In this document: positions 1 through 7,081 of the stretch, one piece after another
Numbering within the stretch: the stretch's first letter is position 1
Layout of the letters: each line of letters begins with the position of its first letter
DNA from: an uncultured Dialister sp.
GTDB taxonomy: Bacteria > Bacillota > Negativicutes > Veillonellales > Dialisteraceae
Direction of reading: 5' to 3'
Assembly (NCBI RefSeq): GCF_900765565.1
Contig: NZ_CAAFRZ010000186.1
Span: 1-7,229, forward strand
Length of the DNA: 7,229 nt
Made by a program: the position numbers and the translations under genes
Notes under the pieces: model-generated
Database searches by the model: none
Told to the model about the DNA's origin: nothing
What the model saw: the letters and a program-made list of their open reading frames with translations, nothing else

Positions 1-1159
1 GACCCTTTCCTTTCCGTTTTTTCTTTTCCAGTTCCAGAATCCGAAGATAGAAGACTTTCATAACAGCTTCGTCATTGGGAAAGGAACCTCTTTTTGTGAC
101 CTTCCTGAAACTGGAGTTGACGCTTTCAATAGCGTTCGTCGTGTACATGACCCTGCGGACAGCAGGACCATAGTTAAAGAGCTGTTCCACGTGGACGAAA
201 TTTCTTTCCCAGACAGCTATGGCTCCTGGATATTGAGACCATTTATCTTTGAATGAATTAAAGAGTCTGCGGGCTTCAGCTGCATTCACTGCCCGGTAAA
301 TCTGTTTCAGTTCCCTTACAAATTCACGGCTTCTGTTCCAGGGAATATACCGCAGTGAATTTCGAATCAGGTGAACGATGCAGCGTTGAACAACGGTCCC
401 CGGAAAGATGGAGCGGGCCCCTTCTTCAAGCCCACTGACTCCATCCATGGAGATAAAGCCCACATCCTGGACGCCGCGGCTCCTGATTTCATCGAAGATC
501 TGCATCCAGGTATGTTTGCCTTCTGTTTCATTGATCCATAAACCAAGGATATCCTTATTTCCATTGATGTCATATCCGAGTATGACATAGACTGCCTTCT
601 GCTTGATAGCTCTCTCCGTCCTCATGGAGACGTAGATGCAGTCTACGAACAGGAACGGATAGAACGGAAGCAGCGGCCGGTTTTGCCATTCATGGACTTC
701 ATCCAGGATACAATCTGTAATGTGAGAAATCTGTTCATGGGACATGGTAAAGCCGTAGATATCTTCAATGGTTGATGAAATATCCCGCTGGCTCATACCC
801 CGACCGTACATAGCCAGGACTTTTCCTTCAATGGACGTGACATCTCTCTGGTGTTTTTTGATGATCTGAGGCTCGAAAGTGCTTTCCCTGTCACGGGGAA
901 TCTGAATGGGGACATCGCCCATGGAAGTCTTTACAGTCTTCTGGGAATATCCGTTGCGAGAGTTACCGGTTTTCTCAGGAATGGCACCATTCTTGGGATA
1001 ACCAAGATGATTCTCCAATTCTCCTTTGAGTGCGGCTTCGAAAAGGGGAGCAAAAATCTTCTTCAGGGCATCTTGCATCTCTTCTACAGATTGAGGCTTG
1101 TATGTATCGTAGATAGCCTGACCAATTTTTTCCGCAGGGGTAGGGGTACGCTTTGCCAT
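1..1159 (-). CDS. IS256-family transposase, partial (3' end beyond window)
   Basis: DDE (Mutator/MULE-type) transposase that cuts and rejoins DNA at the ends of its own insertion sequence. Reading the minus strand from the ATG at 1159 gives an uninterrupted frame of 386 codons to the window edge. It begins MAKRTPTPAEKIGQAIYDTY and contains the IS256 hallmarks in order. These are catalytic Asp173 in LFVDCIYV, Asp239 in FISMDGVSG, the C-x2-H signature at Cys260/His263 (VVQRCIVHLIRNS), and catalytic Glu345 in YTTNAIESVNSSFRK. Family members are about 390-410 residues, so probably only a short basic C-terminal tail is missing; the last visible residues are KKRKGKG. AAGGAG at 1169-1174 lies 9 nt before the start and supports it. 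No stop or frameshift is seen, so the element could be active. The catalytic assignment rests on family motifs, and the exact IS type cannot be named without a search. Confidence 0.95.
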   Translation of the reverse strand, partial: MAKRTPTPAEKIGQAIYDTYKPQSVEEMQDALKKIFAPLFEAALKGELENHLGYPKNGAIPEKTGNSRNGYSQKTVKTSMGDVPIQIPRDRESTFEPQIIKKHQRDVTSIEGKVLAMYGRGMSQRDISSTIEDIYGFTMSHEQISHITDCILDEVHEWQNRPLLPFYPFLFVDCIYVSMRTERAIKQKAVYVILGYDINGNKDILGLWINETEGKHTWMQIFDEIRSRGVQDVGFISMDGVSGLEEGARSIFPGTVVQRCIVHLIRNSLRYIPWNRSREFVRELKQIYRAVNAAEARRLFNSFKDKWSQYPGAIAVWERNFVHVEQLFNYGPAVRRVMYTTNAIESVNSSFRKVTKRGSFPNDEAVMKVFYLRILELEKKKRKGKG

Positions 1160-1258
1160 AGTGTTTCGCTCCTTTGCCTTTGATCCCTTTCAGTATGGGT
1201 TATAAATTAATTTTGAGCAAGACGCTTTTGCGTTTACACAAAATATTTTACACACCCC
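1160..1258 (-). mobile_element. Right end and transposase leader of the IS256-family element
   Basis: The stretch between the transposase start and about 1258 is AT-rich and has the look of an IS256-type terminus. Two identical TTTACACA octamers lie at 1233-1240 and 1247-1254, 14 bp apart, next to a short C run. Such subterminal repeats are plausible transposase binding sites. A small perfect hairpin (ACGC/GCGT, 1222-1225 with 1230-1233) sits between the end and the ribosome binding site. The other end of the element is outside the window, so the inverted repeat and target duplication cannot be checked, and the boundary is uncertain by several bases. Confidence 0.55.
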
Positions 1259-1264
1259 CATGGT

Positions 1265-1400
1265 ACATGCAGCATAGCGGCAGGAGATCTCCAGGCTCAG
1301 AGTCCCTCTGGCGCTCAAAACCCTTTGCTCTACGACCGACAGGCAGCTCCGCTCGAGATGACGATGAGGCGAGGGGCTTACTGTCATTGAACCCATAAAG
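1265..1400. repeat. Dispersed palindrome-rich intergenic repeat
   Basis: Non-coding stretch between the IS end and the carrier terminator. Read on the minus strand it contains GTCATCTCGAGCGGAGC and, further on, GGAGATCTCCTGC, in the style of GTCAT...GAGCG...GAGATCT intergenic repeats that are widespread in gut Bacillota. A perfect short hairpin CAGAG-TCC-CTCTG lies inside. Its left edge, TGCAGCATAGC (1268-1278), recurs in inverted orientation at 6812-6822 in the repeat cluster upstream of gyrB. No ribosome binding site or credible coding frame is present. The repeat assignment comes from resemblance and this one shared 11-mer, and the limits are approximate. Confidence 0.45.
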
Positions 1401-1407
1401 ACATACC

Positions 1408-1452
1408 AAAAGGGCTGTGAAGAGATGATTTCCATTTTTTCACAGCCCTTTT
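1408..1452 (-). terminator. Hairpin terminator after the DASS-type carrier gene
   Basis: A perfect 13-bp stem is formed by AAAAGGGCTGTGA (1408-1420) and its complement at 1440-1452, with a 19-nt loop. It starts 5 nt past the stop codon of the minus-strand carrier gene. On the minus strand the stem ends in TTTT, and on the plus strand it ends in TTTTT followed by AATTT, so it may work in both directions and insulate the carrier from the neighbouring insertion sequence. Confidence 0.8.
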
Positions 1453-1456
1453 TAAT

Positions 1457-2863
1457 TTACAGTTCGCTGAAGAGAGGCACGAAATCCATGAAGGCGGTGC
1501 ATAGGAGGGTGATAAGGATCACTGTAAGAAGGGAGAGCACTGTACCGTATCGGATCTGGGCGGAGGCGGAGAGGCCGTAGCCTATGGGGATGGCCCTGGT
1601 GGAAATGGGGAGGATGTAGGCGCAGTTGGCGGCGGCGATGGTGCCCAGGATGTAGGGGATGGGATTCAAGGAGAGGGAGGAGGTTATGCCGATGACCACG
1701 GGAATGGAAATGGAGGCGGAGGCGGTGTTGCTGGAAATTTCCGACATGAAGCAGGCGAAGAGGCAGGCCATGGCCATTACCGGAAGGCCCGGGGAGAGGT
1801 GAAGGGCGGCGATGAGGAGGGAGAGCTCCTTGATGGCGCCGGTTTCAATGACCAGTTTCCCCAGAGCCAGACCGCTGGCAAAAAGGGCGATCATGCCCCA
1901 CATGGCGTGGCTTTCAGCGTATTTCCAGGTGAGCATGGGATTTCCTTTTTCATCTTTCAGGAAGAACATGAGCATGCCCAGGAAGAGAAATACGTAGGCC
2001 GGCTTCATGGCAGGGAGGTATGGCGCAAAGAGGGGACGGAGGAAGGAGAGCAGGGTGGCGGCGGTGAAAAGAATGAGGCCTATGCGCTCGCCCCGTTTCA
2101 TGGGACCGAAGGATTTGTACATGGAACGGAAATAGCCCTTCGTGCCGGGGAGGGATTTGACCGGACAGGGCAGGAAAAGAAGGAAAAGAAGGTTCATGAG
2201 GAAAATGAGGATGAGCACAGGCAGGAAACGAATGACCCAGTCGAAGTACATGAATTCATGGCCTGTCAGTTTTTCCAGATAGGAAACGGCCACCAGGTTG
2301 GCGGAGGAGCCGATGGGGGAGCCGAAGCCACCGATGCCGCTGCCCCAGCCGATGGCAAGGAGGATGGGAATGGCGGTTTGGCTGGTGCTGATGTCCTTTT
2401 CTCCGGTGAAATGGAGCATGGCCACGGCAATGGGACAGAAAATGGCGGCCACCACCACGTTGGGGAGGAAAACGGAGAGAGCCGTGGAAGCCAGGAACCA
2501 TACAAAGATCTGGCTTTTCATGGAGGTGCCTATGGAACAGAGGGCTCTTACGGAAATTCGTTTGTCCAGTCCCGTGGTGGTCCAGGTCAGGCAGATGAGG
2601 TCGCTGCCCAGAAGGAGCACCGCGATTTCAGAGAAGTACTGGCTGATCACATGATTCATGGGAATGAGGTTAAAAAGGGAATTCACGATAATAGGGATAA
2701 AGGCGGTGACGTAAATGGAAACGGGCCGGAATATCCACCACAGCGCCATCCAGAGGGCTGTGGCCAGGGCCAGGGCGGCGGTCAGGGAAAAGGTGCCTGA
2801 CAGGAGCCAGGCGGCCAGGGCGAAGGCCACGGGGCCGCTTGCAAGTTCCACATTCTGTTTCAT
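1457..2863 (-). CDS. DASS/SLC13-type anion transporter (sodium:dicarboxylate/sulfate symporter family)
   Basis: Integral inner-membrane carrier of 468 residues, typical for the divalent anion:sodium symporter family, which imports dicarboxylates, tricarboxylates or sulfate with Na+, or exchanges them. Hydrophobic segments fill most of the length (about 10-45, 50-65, 78-95, 118-150, 165-180, 210-232, 260-280, 288-302, 320-337, 345-372, 382-420 and 440-462), giving roughly 11-12 membrane passes or hairpins. The family signature SNT is present in the second half at Ser378-Asn379-Thr380 (SEISSNTASASISIPV). The pseudo-symmetric first-half site reads LPN (133-135), keeping the Asn but not the Ser and Thr. 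The expected TPPN loops read GSPIGSSANL (181-190) and ILPISTRAIPIGYG (417-430). The substrate therefore cannot be inferred from known members. The start has only a weak upstream AGAAG sequence. The gene is divergent from the LysR-type gene at 3521, which probably regulates it, and a terminator follows. Confidence 0.87.
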   Translation of the reverse strand: MKQNVELASGPVAFALAAWLLSGTFSLTAALALATALWMALWWIFRPVSIYVTAFIPIIVNSLFNLIPMNHVISQYFSEIAVLLLGSDLICLTWTTTGLDKRISVRALCSIGTSMKSQIFVWFLASTALSVFLPNVVVAAIFCPIAVAMLHFTGEKDISTSQTAIPILLAIGWGSGIGGFGSPIGSSANLVAVSYLEKLTGHEFMYFDWVIRFLPVLILIFLMNLLFLLFLPCPVKSLPGTKGYFRSMYKSFGPMKRGERIGLILFTAATLLSFLRPLFAPYLPAMKPAYVFLFLGMLMFFLKDEKGNPMLTWKYAESHAMWGMIALFASGLALGKLVIETGAIKELSLLIAALHLSPGLPVMAMACLFACFMSEISSNTASASISIPVVIGITSSLSLNPIPYILGTIAAANCAYILPISTRAIPIGYGLSASAQIRYGTVLSLLTVILITLLCTAFMDFVPLFSEL

Positions 2864-2959
2864 ACAACCACACTTCTTTCCATAGAATTGTAAAGGAAGC
2901 GTCGGACCCGGGACAGTCGGGTTTTATTCTTACATCTTTATTGCCCCTCTGCCATTCTT

Positions 2960-2977
2960 TCAACCGGCGCCGGTTGA
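2960..2977. promoter_or_regulatory. 18-bp perfect palindrome in the carrier leader (candidate operator or hairpin)
   Basis: TCAACCGGCGCCGGTTGA is fully self-complementary over 18 bp. It lies about 100 bp upstream of the carrier start and about 110 bp inside the predicted transcript. It could be an operator for a dimeric repressor or a strong RNA stem. No T run follows on either strand, so it is not a standard terminator. The palindrome is directly visible; its role is inference. Confidence 0.5.
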
Positions 2978-3035
2978 TATTTTTCGCATCGCATAAAGAT
3001 CTGAGAATAAGATCTGACAGCCACGGAATCGGTGC

Positions 3036-3074
3036 TTCCTTTCGAGAAAGGAAATGGAAGGCCATTTCCCTTTC
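3036..3074 (-). promoter_or_regulatory. Two mutually exclusive hairpins in the carrier 5' leader
   Basis: Hairpin one pairs TTCCTTT (3036-3042) with AAAGGAA (3047-3053) around a CGAG loop. Hairpin two pairs GAAAGGAAATGG (3046-3057) with its complement at 3062-3074 around the loop AAGG, with one bulged C. Both need the bases 3047-3053, so they cannot form together. This layout is compatible with an RNA switch or attenuator, but no known riboswitch consensus is recognised and no T run follows. Confidence 0.35.
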
Positions 3075-3090
3075 CTATTGCTACAAATCT

Positions 3091-3119
3091 ATTATAACCC
3101 CTGTTCCATTCATTGAAAA
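3091..3119 (-). promoter_or_regulatory. Predicted promoter for the DASS-type carrier gene
   Basis: On the minus strand a consensus -10 TATAAT (3096-3091) is preceded by a 17-nt spacer and a TTTTCA -35-like hexamer (3119-3114). Transcription would start near 3084 and give a leader of about 220 nt. Its -35 overlaps the -35 of the opposite-facing promoter, an arrangement common for LysR-controlled divergent pairs. Confidence 0.55.
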
Positions 3120-3141
3120 ACCGTCATTTCTTGTATATAAT
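3113..3141 (+). promoter_or_regulatory. Strong sigma-70-type promoter facing the LysR gene
   Basis: TTGAAA (3113-3118), a 17-nt spacer and TATAAT (3136-3141) match the housekeeping consensus at 11 of 12 positions. Predicted transcription starts near 3148, about 370 bp upstream of the LysR-type gene, and would pass through the hairpin and 7-nt repeat at 3390-3456. It may drive the regulator gene through a long leader, or a small RNA. Confidence 0.65.
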
Positions 3142-3389
3142 ACAGGGGAATTACTGTATCAGCGATTGGCTGCAATACCATTTCTGTGAATGACTTTATT
3201 CGCACAATGCATGTCCCCTTGGAGATATCAGACAGGACCAGTTACTTCAGCCACCGAGTTCCTTTTCTCTGTATTCCCGAACGCAAGAATGATTTCTCCA
3301 CCCATCGAAGCTGTAGCGATTCTTAGCTGCAGAGCCATCCGGCATGCTGCTGCCAATCGAAATGACGGGGTCGGTGGAAGAATCAAAAG

Positions 3390-3415
3390 GCGGCGCTATA
3401 TAATTTGTGCGCCGC
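3390..3415. repeat. 26-bp hairpin repeat, copy 1 (perfect inverted copy at 6900-6925)
   Basis: GCGGCGC (3390-3396) and GCGCCGC (3409-3415) form a 7-bp GC-only stem around a 12-nt AT-rich loop that contains TATATAAT. The whole 26 bp is identical to the reverse complement of 6900-6925. In both places it is followed by ACATCC (with one inserted base in copy 2) and then by a 7-nt tandem array, so the repeated unit is composite. Confidence 0.8.
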
Positions 3416-3421
3416 ACATCC

Positions 3422-3456
3422 ACTCCTCACTCCTCACTCCTCACTCCTAACTCCTA
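3422..3456. repeat. 7-nt tandem array (ACTCCTC/ACTCCTA), five units
   Basis: Three ACTCCTC units followed by two ACTCCTA units, directly beside the hairpin repeat and 65 bp upstream of the LysR start. The same heptad appears on the opposite strand at 6720-6747. Confidence 0.9.
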
Positions 3457-3520
3457 ACTTATTTCTGATTAATTTTCTGCCCTTTTCTCGTGGGGCTTAC
3501 ATTGGCACACAGGAGGTCCT

Positions 3521-4447
3521 ATGAATTTCTTATCCATGAAATATTTTCTCACCCTGGCGGAAGAAAAGAATTTCACCCGGGCAGCGGAGAGACTCCATAT
3601 TACCCAGCAGACTCTGTCCGCCCATATCGGGGGGCTGGAAAAAGAAGTGGGGACGAAGCTTTTCGTCCGCCATGTGCCACTGGAGCTCACGGACAGCGGT
3701 GCCGTATTCCTCCGGTATGCCCGGATTTTCTTCCGGAATGAGCTGGCCCTGAAGCGGGAGCTGTCCGACGTGTCAGGGCAGTATAAGGGAACCCTTCGTA
3801 TCGGTATTGCCCCCTGCCGGGGCCGGGTGGAACTGCCAAAGGTTATCGCTTCTTTCCGGGATGCCTATCCCCACGTAAGAATCGGACTCCATGAAATGGC
3901 GAACGGCGATATCTGGAATGCCCTGAAACATGATGAAATCGATGTGGCCATGGCCCGGCTGGAAGGGGAACTGCCGGGGATTGCCCACCGTCCCTGGATG
4001 GAAGAGGAAATCGTGCTCCTCGTTTCAAAGGACCTGGCAAAGGACCTGTGGGGAGAAGAGGCAGGGCGGATTTTTATGCCCGAAGGGCAGCGGAAACGGG
4101 GACTTTCCCTCCATTTTGCAGACTGCCCCTTCCTCCTGAACAGTGAAGAAGATATTGCGGGAGCCCTGGCAAGAAAGCTGTTCCGGGATGCCGGCTTCTC
4201 TCCCTGGATTGCCGTGGATTCAGAAAATATGGAGACCCTCCTGGACCTTTGCCTTATGGGAAAGGGTGCCTATTTCTGCCCGAAAAACCTGGTGAAGGCC
4301 CTTCTGACGCCGGAAAACAGGAAAAAGCTCTATGTCCTGGAATTCCAGGATGGGAAGTATGGCCTGTCCTTCGGCTTCCTGAAAAACAGCCACCGCTGGA
4401 AGATTATCGAGAAATGGATGGATGCGGTGCTGCAAGCCCGTGAGTAG
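3521..4447 (+). CDS. LysR-family transcriptional regulator
   Basis: DNA-binding regulator of 308 residues, the normal LysR-type length. The N-terminal winged helix-turn-helix spans about residues 3-62, with the characteristic sequence YFLTLAEEKNFTRAAERLHI, then TQQTLSAHIGGLEKEVGTKLF and LELTDSG. A linker helix covers about 63-88. The periplasmic-binding-protein-like effector domain starts at GTLRIGIAPCRGR (90-102) and runs to about 300. AGGAGG at 3511-3516 lies 4 nt before this ATG and supports it. A second ATG 15 bases downstream (residue 6) is too far from that site. The gene is divergent from the DASS-type carrier, so by the usual LysR arrangement it probably controls that gene and itself in response to the carried anion. 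The effector is unknown. It converges on gyrB, with a shared terminator between them. Confidence 0.95.
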   Translation: MNFLSMKYFLTLAEEKNFTRAAERLHITQQTLSAHIGGLEKEVGTKLFVRHVPLELTDSGAVFLRYARIFFRNELALKRELSDVSGQYKGTLRIGIAPCRGRVELPKVIASFRDAYPHVRIGLHEMANGDIWNALKHDEIDVAMARLEGELPGIAHRPWMEEEIVLLVSKDLAKDLWGEEAGRIFMPEGQRKRGLSLHFADCPFLLNSEEDIAGALARKLFRDAGFSPWIAVDSENMETLLDLCLMGKGAYFCPKNLVKALLTPENRKKLYVLEFQDGKYGLSFGFLKNSHRWKIIEKWMDAVLQARE

Positions 4448-4522
4448 GATTTGGCGTGGAACTCCTTATCCTTATACGGCAGCCTGTAGAATCGCCTTTC
4501 CGGGGATTTGAAATTGCGTAAT

Positions 4523-4556
4523 AAAAACCCACCTCCGCTGATGCGGGGGTGGGTTT
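4523..4556 (-). terminator. Strong rho-independent terminator of gyrB, shared with the LysR gene
   Basis: A 14-bp stem (4525-4538 with 4543-4556, one G-T pair) closes a four-base TGAT loop. On the minus strand it is followed by TTTTT, placing a typical terminator 5 nt beyond the gyrB stop. On the plus strand only TTT follows, so it should be weaker for the LysR transcript, for which I see no separate terminator. Confidence 0.9.
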
Positions 4557-4561
4557 CTGTA

Positions 4562-6514
<1,953 letters not shown>

Positions 6515-6535
6515 TTACTCCTCGACAAAAAAATA

Positions 6536-6560
6536 CAGTGTCCAATTAAATGGACCACTG
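6536..6560. promoter_or_regulatory. Imperfect inverted repeat in the gyrB leader
   Basis: CAGTGTCCA (6536-6544) pairs with TGGACCACTG (6551-6560) apart from one unpaired C, around the loop ATTAAA. It lies between the predicted gyrB start site and the ribosome binding site, so it could be an operator or an RNA stem affecting gyrB expression. No T run follows on the minus strand until seven T residues at 6527-6533. A weak attenuator is therefore possible, although three bases separate it from the stem. Confidence 0.4.
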
Positions 6561-6587
6561 CCATTTATATACACTATATATATGCTT

Positions 6588-6596
6588 ATTATACCA
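6588..6596 (-). promoter_or_regulatory. Predicted gyrB promoter (extended -10)
   Basis: On the minus strand TGGTATAAT gives a perfect -10 hexamer (6593-6588) with the TGn extension. The position 17 nt upstream reads ATGCAT, so there is no good -35 and activity would depend on the extended -10. The start site would be near 6581, giving a leader of about 70 nt. The surrounding DNA is very AT-rich (6540-6600). Confidence 0.5.
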
Positions 6597-6607
6597 TATT
6601 TTGGGCG

Positions 6608-6619
6608 CCCATGCATGGG
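6608..6619. repeat. 12-bp perfect palindrome upstream of gyrB
   Basis: CCCATGCATGGG, adjoining the palindrome GGGCGCCC (6603-6610). It overlaps the place where a gyrB -35 element would lie, so it could be a regulator site, or it may simply belong to the repeat cluster that follows. Confidence 0.35.
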
Positions 6620-6719
6620 ATGGGGAAGTGGGACTCAAACGAGTGAATGGAGCTGAAAGGTTGTGGTATTGTGAAAGTGGCTGAGGGGTAACGCCTGACG
6701 GCGAAGTGGCTGAAAAAAT

Positions 6720-6747
6720 TAGGAGTGAGGAGTTAGGAGTGAGGAGT
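6720..6747. repeat. 7-nt tandem array (TAGGAGT/GAGGAGT), four units
   Basis: Alternating TAGGAGT, GAGGAGT, TAGGAGT, GAGGAGT. This is the same heptad as at 3422-3456 read on the other strand. It adjoins the GTGCCGC hairpin on its right. Confidence 0.9.
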
Positions 6748-6828
6748 GGTGGTGTGCCGCTTGAAATGGTAGAGCGGCACGATTTTTATAATATTCAGCG
6801 GCGGAGCCGCTGCTATGCTGCAGGCAAC

Positions 6829-6863
6829 GCCCTGGCCGAAGGCTACTGCCCTTATTTTTAAAA
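6829..6863 (+). repeat. Direct repeat D, copy 1
   Basis: About 35 bp beginning GCCCTGGCCGAAGGC and ending in a T-run then A-run. It matches 7082-7115 with one substitution and one length change in the T run. It contains the small hairpin GGCC-GAA-GGC. Confidence 0.85.
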
Positions 6864-6889
6864 TTAGGAATTAGGATTTAGGAATAAGG
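6862..6889. repeat. Degenerate 7-nt tandem array, four units
   Basis: AATTAGG, AATTAGG, ATTTAGG, AATAAGG. A diverged version of the heptad seen elsewhere, again placed a few bases from the 26-bp hairpin repeat. Confidence 0.75.
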
Positions 6890-6899
6890 AATGGATGTG

Positions 6900-6925
6900 G
6901 CGGCGCACAAATTATATAGCGCCGC
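6900..6925. repeat. 26-bp hairpin repeat, copy 2 (inverted relative to 3390-3415)
   Basis: GCGGCGC/GCGCCGC stem around an AT-rich 12-nt loop, identical to the reverse complement of 3390-3415. Together with its ATGGATGTG flank and the neighbouring heptads it reproduces the composite unit found upstream of the LysR gene. Confidence 0.8.
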
Positions 6926-7081
6926 AGGAAATAGGTTTGCATCTCTGCTGCTGAGTAAAAAATCGTGCCGCTACATGAATTGATGCGGCACACCAACCCC
7001 TTGGCCGTAGGCCATTACCCCTGAGCCACCTCGCCGCAGGCGTTACCCTTCAGTCACCTTTCACCAGCCCTGCCACGCAGA

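Larger units (their letters stand above)
2864..3520. other. Divergent intergenic region between carrier and LysR gene
   Basis: 657 bases without a credible gene. From left to right it holds the presumed carrier leader (2864 to about 3084, minus), with an 18-bp perfect palindrome at 2960-2977, a direct repeat AGATCTGA at 2997-3004 and 3010-3017, and two overlapping hairpins at 3036-3074. Next come divergent overlapping promoters (3091-3141). A stretch at 3142-3385 follows in which I recognise nothing. The region ends with a hairpin repeat and 7-nt tandem array (3390-3456), then the LysR ribosome binding site. Open frames here run through the repeats or into the carrier gene in another frame, and none has a convincing ribosome binding site. 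Confidence 0.7.
6671..7064. repeat. Mirror-arranged repeat cluster upstream of gyrB
   Basis: Non-coding region built of repeats. Arm A (6671-6713, containing GGGTAACGCCTG and CGGCGA) recurs inverted with few changes at 7021-7064. Arm B, a hairpin with stem GTGCCGCT/AGCGGCAC (6754-6761 with 6773-6780), recurs inverted as GTGCCGC/GCGGCAC (6965-6971 with 6985-6991), including the flanking ATCGTGCCGC and GCGGCACACC. The order A-B-centre-B'-A' makes an imperfect palindrome of about 400 bp. The centre holds AGCGGCGGAGCCGCT, a direct repeat, a degenerate heptad array and the 26-bp hairpin copy 2. Stretches such as CGCCGCAGGCG and GGCCGTAGGCC add small three-base-loop hairpins. Confidence 0.75.

Noticed and set aside
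1190..1435. 81-codon minus-strand frame between the carrier terminator and the transposase
   Set aside because: It spans the terminator loop, an intergenic repeat and the IS end, so it is not a plausible gene.
1799..2800. 333-codon open frame on the plus strand opposite the carrier gene
   Set aside because: It is antisense to a clear membrane carrier. Its Gly/Glu/His-rich composition is what results from reading hydrophobic codons backwards, and it has no family features.
2906..2922. Small hairpin ACCCG/CGGGT followed by TTTT on the plus strand as a terminator
   Set aside because: Only a 5-bp stem, inside a minus-strand leader, with no plus-strand gene ending there.
2670..3065. 131-codon minus-strand frame overlapping the carrier start
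   Set aside because: It reads through the leader palindrome and then into the carrier gene in the wrong frame, with no ribosome binding site or family resemblance.
3190..3390. Possible remnant of a gene on the minus strand (a frame reading EIILAFGNTEKRNSVAEV then a stop)
   Set aside because: The peptide looks protein-like for about 45 residues, but I cannot match it to a family, it has no start or ribosome binding site, and such short frames arise by chance.
3190..3450. 86-codon plus-strand frame in the divergent intergenic region
   Set aside because: Its end is encoded by the hairpin and heptad repeats and it has no ribosome binding site or known motif.
3390..3456. Tandem repeats considered as a CRISPR array
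   Set aside because: The units are 7-nt perfect tandems without spacers, and no cas genes are present.
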